Shown: positions 56,991-64,000 of the stretch, in pieces
Layout of the letters: each line of letters begins with the position of its first letter
Numbering within the stretch: the stretch's first letter is position 1
Assembly: GCA_001766655.1 (NCBI GenBank)
Contig: MJCC01000030.1
Location: 1-64,000 of the forward strand
DNA: 64,000 bases
Reading direction: 5' to 3'
DNA from: Phytomonas francai
Lineage: Eukaryota > Euglenozoa > Kinetoplastea > Trypanosomatida > Trypanosomatidae
Notes under the pieces: model-generated
Databases searched by the model: none
What the model saw: only the letters and a program-made list of their open reading frames with translations
What the model was told of the DNA's origin: nothing
Made by a program: the position numbers and the translations under genes

Positions 56991-58662
56991 TTGAAAGCAT
57001 TTTTATTTACAGTTCGCTTTGATGTACAGCTATACAGTATTACTATAAGTTTTACGTAATATACTTACACAAGGAAATCAATCTTAATTTTCTTTTAATT
57101 CATTATTTTTAGTCTATTATATGAAAATATACATATATAGTTTTCCCCATCATATTGTAAATATATATATATATATAGTAAATTTTATGTAAACGCTACC
57201 TTTTCTTTGTATCCAGTTTTTTACATGCCCAGAAAAGTTAAAAGGCGTGCTTGATCCAAGTTTTCTTTTCTTACTTGCATTTTAATAAAGAAGTTTTCTT
57301 GATTTTGTGGCATTTGCCCTTTTTCGTGGTTCTCTAAAAATTACTTTTTCGGCGAGTCTGTCTTATTTGAAGCGAATGTTCCAAAAAGCAGGAACCAATT
57401 TTGTAGTTTACACTTTATGGAATTGCACAATGTTCTGGGGTACCTTATTGTATTAAATGAGCATGTATATTTACCCTAGTCCATGAAACTTATTTGGTTC
57501 ACGAGTTCTTGTCTTAAACATGATAATTAGTGTCAATTAGCACCTCGGGAGGGACAATGTGAAAGATCAAATCTGTTGAAATCCCATAATTACTATTTTA
57601 CCATTTTATAGATTATTCGAAAAGAAGGGGAATATGACCTTCAAAAAAAATGGAATAATAACTGTCAGAGGACTTAATGGGGATGATGCGCTATGCTGTA
57701 CTTTCAAAAGGATCACCACCAATGTTACCTATTGCCATCCATGTAAGTGGATACACCATGCTTTGAATCTAGAAAATCCGCTTCTCGTTGAGAAGGGTTT
57801 CCTGAATGATCACTAACTTGGCTCAAGTAGCTACCAACAAGCCGTCTTTTTCGTTTTGCTAAGACTTTTTCTGATATTTTATACCATGTGTCACTGTAAA
57901 TAGTGAGGGTGTTTTAGTAGTCATTGCGATGGGTTTGCGACAATTCCCCAAACTGCGGTGACATTTCACCTGTAATCCTGAACTGTGGGTTATCTTTTAA
58001 AAATAAGCACGAGACCATATTTCACGATATTGTTGAATTGGAGAGCTATTGTTTTGGAGCTATCCTTACAAGGTGGTGCAAAGGATTGGATACCTTTTCT
58101 GCTTGTTGTCAATTTCAACAATTGCCTCATAGTTACGAAATTTTTTCTGAGTCACTATTCTATGATAAATTGAAATCTATAAATAAGCACAAAAAAGTCG
58201 AATGGGTTTAACAACATCGTATCCACATTGTTATATTGGATATTTAGTTTTGCTGTTTATAGTTGTTGTTTTTCACTTGGTAATCACAGTTTTACTTTTA
58301 GAGGCCAAAAGTAGGACAGTCTAAATTGCAATAAAAATTTTCGTACAATTGACAGCATACTTTCTTCTCCTTTTTTGCGTGTATAAATACATATGTACCT
58401 ATATATATATATATATATATATATTTATTTATGAGTGTGTGCATGTGTTTGTATTAATATTTTTACATATTTTAAACTTTTGTGAGTGAATTCATAGTAC
58501 TCTCTCAATTATTTTAAACCCTTGGAGCTGTTTCCTTTCGAAAAGGTCATGGTTTTGTTCTTGAATCATCTAGTCAAGACTTTTTTTTATTAGCCTATTT
58601 TTTTATTCTTTTCTTTTCTTTTAAAAAGCGTTTAGGGGACAGCATACGTGTTAGTTGTTGAA
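56991..58662. other. 1.7-kb spacer between paired kinase genes
   Basis: AT-rich DNA with (TA)n tracts at 57161-57178 and 58400-58424. Small open frames (57634-57816, 57924-58211) have no recognisable motif. They could be gene remnants but are not supported. The second kinase frame is open upstream to 58648 only through a GTG. Confidence 0.5.
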
Positions 58663-59484
58663 ATGGAGGATGTGTACGTGGGCGAATACAAAATTGGTAG
58701 TTTGCTTGGAAGCGGGAATTTTTCGAAGGTACGAAAGGCGACGGATAGTCAAGGTCGCTTATGGGCTATAAAAATCATCAACAAGTCCCGCTTAAAAATG
58801 GAAAACATGGAGGATCAGATGCTTCGCGAAGTGGCTATTATGCGAAACATGCGGCACCGGAATGTTCTCAAACTAAAGGATGTTCTTCAATCAAACAACC
58901 ATTACTTCATTGTTCTAGAGCACGTTTCCGGTGGCGAGTTGTTTGATAGGATTGTCGCCGCGAAGCGCTTCGATGAGCCGACTGCTCGGAAATACTTTCA
59001 ACAGCTCATCGCTGGGATGTACTACTGCCATTCCTACGGCTTTGCGCACCGCGATCTAAAGCCGGAGAACCTCTTGCTCGGTGAGAATGACACCTTGAAG
59101 ATCTCCGACTTTGGGCTGAGCAATATGCAGCAGGATGTCTTACTGCAGACCGTGTGTGGTACCCCCAACTACGTGGCCCCCGAGGTGCTTATGGAACGTG
59201 GCTATAATGGTTTATCGGCTGACATCTGGAGCTGCGGTGTCATTTTGTACGTCATGTTGGCGGGTAGGCTGCCTTTCGAAAGCAAAAATATGAACTCACT
59301 ATTGGCAAAGATTGAGCATGGGGAGTACCAGGTAATTAAGCACATTTCTAATGAGGCGCGGGATTTAATTGCGCTTATGATGACGGTAGATCCCCGAAAG
59401 CGCATTTGTATTGAGGATGTCATAAAGCACCCCTGGTTTCAGGTTGGTTGGGATCCCCAGTGCCTGGAGGGCCAGGACGACTAG
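58663..59484 (+). CDS. CAMKL/SNF1-type protein kinase B
   Basis: A 273-residue paralogue of the kinase 1.7 kb upstream. It has its own N-lobe (MEDVYVGEYKIGSLLGSGNF, AIKIINKSRLKMENMEDQML) and C-terminal end (ICIEDVIKHPWFQVGWDPQC, then LEGQDD). All kinase motifs are intact: catalytic D131, DFG and CGTPNYVAPE. The two proteins agree closely through residues ~85-210 and differ more in the glycine-loop region and after SKNM. Having identical catalytic cores with distinct lobe edges suggests shared substrates but separate control. The ATG at 58663 is the first in frame; the open frame begins at a GTG 15 bases earlier. Confidence 0.9.
   Translation: MEDVYVGEYKIGSLLGSGNFSKVRKATDSQGRLWAIKIINKSRLKMENMEDQMLREVAIMRNMRHRNVLKLKDVLQSNNHYFIVLEHVSGGELFDRIVAAKRFDEPTARKYFQQLIAGMYYCHSYGFAHRDLKPENLLLGENDTLKISDFGLSNMQQDVLLQTVCGTPNYVAPEVLMERGYNGLSADIWSCGVILYVMLAGRLPFESKNMNSLLAKIEHGEYQVIKHISNEARDLIALMMTVDPRKRICIEDVIKHPWFQVGWDPQCLEGQDD
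58916..59294 (+). repeat. 379-bp block shared by the kinase genes, copy 2
   Basis: Counterpart of 56437-56815 with one mismatch in 379 bases. Shorter identical pieces continue beyond it (tggcaaagattgagcatggg and the HPWFQVGW codons). Confidence 0.95.
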
Positions 59485-60655
59485 CGCACACGATAAAAAG
59501 TAAGTATTCTAAGAGGCAGGCAATACTATTTCTTATAATTTGATTATTGTTCTACTGGATATTGCTGAAACCTATTCTTTTATTAATACAAATAGCGGGG
59601 CGCATAAGTTTCGATGATTGTTATTTTTTTCTGCTTTTTATTCATTATTAGGGATGCCTTCCAAGTGTATTCCTACGGAAACCTATGTATCGATGCAACA
59701 GATGGAGAGAAGCATATTTTCATAGTTTACAGATTTTTATATTGTAGGTTATTGAAGGAGGGTGCTGTAACATTTTTTTAACATTTTTTTGTTCACAAAT
59801 TGAGTTTATATTCTGTTACTTCTCGAAAGAGAGCACTTGTTTAGGTAACATTTATGTGCTTTTACGCATAGTACAATTATATACATATATTCTTGCGCCA
59901 AATTCCAACAATTACTTTTTGGCCCACAACTCTTGCATTTTACCCCTTTTGACTATAGTCTGACGAATGGTTCGAGTTATTTTCACAAACTTAATCTACT
60001 TACCTTCTCTGTTTGCGTGGGGTTTGTCTCCTTTGCACTTGATCCTTTATATATCGCTTTGCCCTTCCAACAAGCCGAAATCTGAAATCACTTTAGGTTC
60101 GTATAAGGTATTAGAGAAGACAATAGGAAGGTGTTTATTAATGCGCCTCACTATATACCATGAGCTGCAAATTTGAGTCAAAGTCTCTTTTAAATTGAAT
60201 TTTGCCTTTCCAAATCGAGTGGACGTCTTACGCGGTATTTATTCTTGTCTTTTGTATTTCGGGAGTGCGGAGCTAGGACGATACTTTTGTGAATAGTTCA
60301 GGGGATATCCTCATGCTTAGAGGGGTTTGGTGTAAGATTATTCATCTGCGTCCCTCCTTTACAACCTGGTGATCATTTCCCTCAATCGCTGGCCAGGCGG
60401 GTGTGCAGAGCCCACTGGACGTGACAGGCCTTGAAGCCACTGGCAAGCGCACCACAACACATGCGTCTGCAAGACCTACATATGGATTGCCATAGGATGA
60501 CAGCTGCAGGCTGCAGGACAAGAGAGAGAGACCCGCACTCATTCTATGCTCAACCGATTAGGCGTAATAAAAAAGGGTCTGTCTTACCTCCTCTACACGA
60601 TTCAGTATTTCCGAGTTGAGGAGGGAAAGGGAGAGGAGGCGATTAAGTGTGTGCG
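59485..60655. other. Spacer with GC-richer patch
   Basis: AT-rich DNA except for 60340-60545, where G and C rise and a frame reads SIAGQAGVQSPLDVTGLEAT before stops. This may be a small gene or element remnant. No intact gene seen. Confidence 0.4.
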
Positions 60656-60699
60656 GTATTTTTTTTTTTAAATAGTCTAAGCTACGAGATCATTCTCGT

Positions 60700-61993
60700 A
60701 GCGGCACGCCGGATATGTTTTCCTGTTCCACTACAGAACTTTGTGTGGTCATCTTCGTTATGGGTGATTAGATCAATGACGTCCTTTGCTATTCCGTGGT
60801 CTGCCTGCGACAATAGCCGGTTATCAGATGCCGTTTCGTGGATATTTATCCAAGTTCGACTTTTTGGAAAAGGCTATCGAAAATGTCGATCTTAATACAG
60901 AGAACGTAGTCATTCTGATAGATTCCGACACGATTTTCACAGGTTCGGACACTCACTCATACCTTGACCAGTTCATCGCAGAATCATCCGAGATTCCAGG
61001 TAAGCTGGACGCGCTGGCCGTGCCATAGTACCGTTGCTATTAAGCGCGAAGGATTGTTGCCGGCGGCAAATGTATTCGAAGATGGTTCTGGCTTCGATGC
61101 CGGTTTTGACGTCGTCTATGAAAAGTGGCAAAGATATGCCGCTGTACACGTAGAGCACCAACTCGTTATTTTAATTATCACCACAACAACTCTACCTGAA
61201 CGTGGGTTCTGCAATTGTCTGTGCGCGGGTGTTCAGGGAGTTTTTACAGAAGGCTGCCAATTTAACAAAAAATACAACCTACAAAGTATGGCGCTGCATC
61301 TGGATCGCATAACGCGCGTGGTGGAGCGTCCGTTTTCTCGATGTCATTGAATGAGCAACAGACATTGCGGTCCCCCTACAGTGTGCGTGCGGGGTTCCTC
61401 GCGTTGGACTACGCGAATGAGCCTGCGATTTATGGTCCATGTTTGTTTTACATTTAGCTGAGATGCACGATGAGCCCTGGGCGAGGTACCTGCCGGCGGA
61501 TGGTTCCACAAACCCTCACGCAGACATGATAACAGATCTACGGAGTATGAGTCGCTTTGTGAACGACTTTTATGAGCGAGCGTACACCGCGCACGGTGTG
61601 GGAATTAACACACAGCTAGCGGTGCCCAAGTGGTTTGGCGGGAGAAGGACACACGATATGACCCACATCCGCCTCACACCGCCACTCTTTGCGCTCAAAC
61701 TTCGGACCATCGATACAGTCAACAACACAACACGTCATACGTTCCCAGTGATTTTGCACGCACAAGGTCGTGTTCCAGGCTATACGAAGCTAAAGCACAT
61801 GGAGGAATTCTCCGTGGGTGCGGGGTGGTTCATACCGATGGTGCAGAACCCAGGGGTCAAAAAAGAAGCTATGGAGTACTTGACATCCGCGCTGTTGTTT
61901 CTGGGGGCGCACAGCTACATCATTCGAGATTCCTACCACGCGAAATGTGGCTTCCCATTTGAGGGAGTTATACAAAGGGCGAGTAAAATTTGA
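60700..61993 (+). pseudogene. PLOD-type glycosyltransferase pseudogene
   Basis: Protein-like sequence runs through several frames. TTELCVVIFVMGD (to a stop near 60770) is followed by AGYQMPFRGYLSKFDFLEKA and VVILIDSDTIFTGSD (60786-61021), which look like the nucleotide-sugar-binding part of lysyl-hydroxylase/procollagen glycosyltransferases with a DSD metal motif. The next frame gives AIVPLLLSAKDCCRRQM from 61022, matching the LLFSAE..CWP block. Further pieces follow in other frames (GFDAGFDVVYEKWQRYAAVH near 61100; VRAGFLALDYANEPAIYGPC at 61380-61450), and the last part is an unbroken frame (61439-61993; EMHDEPWARYLPADGSTNPH and onward). At least four frame changes and several stops mean it cannot make a full protein. 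Confidence 0.7.
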
Positions 61994-63650
61994 CAGCCTT
62001 CTGCTCCAAACATATATACACCAAGGCATCACTCATGTGCCGTCTAGCTCAAGAAAGTTGAGAGAAACAATTTGGAAAACTTTGCACTGTACGGAATAGC
62101 TTTCTGGGCAGATTTCTATAAAGGGTTATTTATACAAGACGAGCTAGATTCGAGACCACTCTTTTTATTATTATCTGCACTTGAATATAAAATTTCATAA
62201 GAGTATTGGAACGGTGTTTTTTTCGTTCTTTCCTATAACGTTGCATCACCCTTTAAGCAGAGTACCGCATCTGCATTTCAAATTCCAATGAGTGGGCATC
62301 TTATGGATAACATATAAAATAGTAAAATTACTTGGAATGCGAAACATTAATAAAAATGTACTTTTGATTTTTTTCTATGAGGTGTAGATGGGTTTATAGA
62401 TTTGTTAATTATATCTGTAACTTAATTCGCATTGTTGTTCTCTTTATTATCATTGGGTTAAGCCCTTCTTTCGAGTGAGTCATGCAAATCTCATGGAGGC
62501 TGTTGCTTAAATAAACACCTGCTCAAAGCACACTTTTTCAGGTTATTAACCATTCCATGGAACACAGTTTGTAGAGTGATATTCAGCATAGGCTGCTGAA
62601 AATAACTTAGCCATAATACACCAGCGTAGCGTACGCGCCGTCTGCGTTCTTTTCGTTTTAGCTTTCCAATATGTGCCTTTTTCCGTTCTTACAAATGAAC
62701 AGGCTCAGGATAAGCTATTTTAAATATTTAATTTGAACAGTGGTGGGGGAAATACATATAAGGCACCTTAAATCAGATATTGAATTACATCTATTCCACC
62801 GCGAACAAGAAGTAGAAAAAGGGTTAAAGGAATTAAGAACCATTTTCCAGAAGCAGCATTCTTGAAGGTTGCTTTTACTTTCATCATACACCTTTTTTCT
62901 GGATGGGGTCAAATTTATATCCTCTAACAATCTTGTTAGTCTGGGGCCAATGCGGATCAACCACTTTATTATGTACTTCTTTATATTTTTAGAAGCATTC
63001 AAGCATTTTTTATCCCTCCAATTTGCTTCTTTTAGGTGTATGCTACAAGATACTATTTTATTAGAAGTAAAGGAATTCATTTCGTTAAATGAGGTGTGTG
63101 TGCTTCGTCCGCTTTTGAGCCTCTGCGACGCGGCGAAGTTAGTATGCCACGTAATGACACTGGCATCGCACTAGGCCACCTGCTTGCGTTCCCTGTTCCT
63201 GAATCCCTCACACAGTACCGTGAGCCCCGTTAGGCGTGATTCCCTGCTCTTTTTGCAAGCGGAGGGACATGCAAAGGGCATGTGCCGTCTAACACCGTCC
63301 GTGAGCAGCCTGCAGCAAGGGAAGGACGTGAGGGGGAGGCGTCAGAAAGGAGGTGGGGATGGGATGCAGGGTATGAAGCGGGAGACCGGAACTAGAACGG
63401 GTTCTGGTTATAACGCCTGTTCTAGAAATCAAGGTGAAGTTATGGCACACTGGAACGGTGATGATAGCCCTTTTTCGTGGTGCGAGGCACCTTTTAAAGA
63501 AAATAGCCTTTTAATGGATCCAAAAGGTCTCTTCCATTTTCTTGTGCATTTTAGAATTAACAGGTTGAGAAGAAAGGGAAATTTCAGACATTTCGCAAAT
63601 AGTTTCTTTTTCTTTTTCAACGATCCGTACATCTACACACTTTTCTTTTA
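61994..63650. other. Gene-poor region
   Basis: About 1.65 kb without a convincing gene. It is AT-rich to about 63080, then GC-richer to about 63420. The open frame at 63184-63651 has low-complexity ends and no motif. An inverted pair (ctagaacggg and cctgttctag, near 63392-63424) lies in the GC-richer part. A T-rich tract at 63602-63619 precedes the last gene. Confidence 0.45.
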
Positions 63651-64000
63651 ATGAAGTCTAAATTGAACCCGGAGGTATTCGGCGGGCTTAGCGAACTGGA
63701 TGAGTGTGTTAAGCAAGGCCTCCTAAAGGAGGAGACGGCAGATACGCTTAAGCGAGACTTTCTGGCTAAGTGGCTTTCGCTGGAATCGAAGAACGAGTCT
63801 TCTGTTCAGAATGGCTTACCTTTTGGAACCCAAAAGCTTGCCTTACTGGAGGACAAGCACTGTTTTCAACCGTGGAGGACAGATGCGCGACATGCACTTT
63901 GCTTTTGGAAGGAGATTATCGATTCAGCAAGCCCAGAGAAGAGGGAAAAAACCCTGGAGGAACAAAGAAACTGTTTCATGGATAAAGCACGAGACGGTCG
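63651..64000 (+). CDS. Start of an unidentified gene, runs off the window
   Basis: From the ATG at 63651 the frame is open to the end of the window (116 codons, partial). It begins MKSKLNPEVFGGLSELDECV and contains a charged helical segment (LLKEETADTLKRDFLAKWLS) and WRTDARHALCFWKEIIDSAS. The composition is clearly protein-like and different from the preceding spacer. A pyrimidine-rich stretch ends just before the ATG (tttctttta). The family is not recognised from the first 116 residues. Confidence 0.6.
   Translation, partial: MKSKLNPEVFGGLSELDECVKQGLLKEETADTLKRDFLAKWLSLESKNESSVQNGLPFGTQKLALLEDKHCFQPWRTDARHALCFWKEIIDSASPEKREKTLEEQRNCFMDKARDG

Noticed and set aside
57634..58211. Two small frames between the kinase genes
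   Set aside because: No recognisable domain and no ATG start for the longer one; remnants cannot be shown.
62869..63174. 101-codon + frame and overlapping - frame (62715-63080)
   Set aside because: Both are hydrophobic or low-complexity and sit in AT-rich spacer without signals.
63184..63651. 155-codon frame before the last gene
   Set aside because: Uneven composition ending in Phe runs from a T-rich tract; a better gene begins at its stop.
1..64000. tRNA, rRNA, snRNA genes or CRISPR arrays
   Set aside because: No B-box-like clover-leaf, rRNA core or spaced direct-repeat array was recognised while reading; a dedicated scan was not possible.

Overview
The window looks like nuclear DNA of a kinetoplastid, most likely a trypanosomatid. 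All convincing genes lie on the + strand, none shows an intron, and they are separated by AT-rich spacers. Polypyrimidine tracts ending in AG sit just upstream of start codons, as expected for trans-splicing of polycistronic RNA. Several proteins are kinetoplastid-type: an RGG2-like editing-complex RNA-binding protein, a PrimPol-like primase-polymerase, a LysM-like mitochondrial protein and an RNase III-fold mitoribosome-type protein. The species cannot be named from sequence alone. The spacers are rich in (TA)n, (TG)n and (CT)n tracts. Every function below was recognised by eye from motifs; no database search was run.

Layout. 1-1.7 kb: a GC-rich edge island, a broken minus-strand coding-like fragment and copy A of a ~390-bp dispersed repeat. 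1.8-5.4 kb: a CstF50-like WD40 protein and a membrane protein joining a granulin-like ectodomain to a stretched RING-like finger. 5.8-6.7 kb: a decayed Mpv17/PMP22-family gene. 7.7-16.3 kb: RGG2-like protein, an unknown protein, ADAT1, an isolated coding-like fragment, a DHHC palmitoyltransferase and a small probable mitochondrial protein. 16.8-24.4 kb: a very large M14 cytosolic carboxypeptidase (tubulin-deglutamylase type) and an unknown protein. 26.3-29.3 kb: a short ORF, an Iwr1-like protein and an ankyrin protein. 29.5-29.9 kb: repeat copy B. 30.1-34.0 kb: PRP31, a protein with a CEP19-like tail, and a possible flagellar structural protein.

34.0-36.2 kb has no gene and several microsatellites. 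36.2-55.8 kb is gene dense: a long unknown protein, a small unknown protein, CEP104-like, AAMP/Sqt1-like, FOP/FOR20-like, RNase III-fold mitochondrial, PrimPol-like, nicastrin-like, a small unknown, LysM-like mitochondrial and LSm7. 56.2-59.5 kb holds two kinase genes that share a 379-bp, almost identical core, the mark of gene conversion. From 60 kb on gene density falls: a frameshifted PLOD-type glycosyltransferase pseudogene, then 1.6 kb without a clear gene, then a gene running off the end.

Themes. RNA processing (CstF50, PRP31, LSm7, ADAT1, RGG2), basal-body or flagellar biology (CEP104, CEP19-like, FOP-like, carboxypeptidase) and mitochondrial gene expression recur. Neighbours in kinetoplastid transcription units are usually not functionally linked, so these clusters are suggestive only. 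The most unusual items are the granulin-RING membrane protein, the CEP19-like and FOP-like pair within 14 kb, the kinase conversion tract, the nicastrin-like protein, the Mpv17 and glycosyltransferase pseudogenes, and the dispersed repeat.
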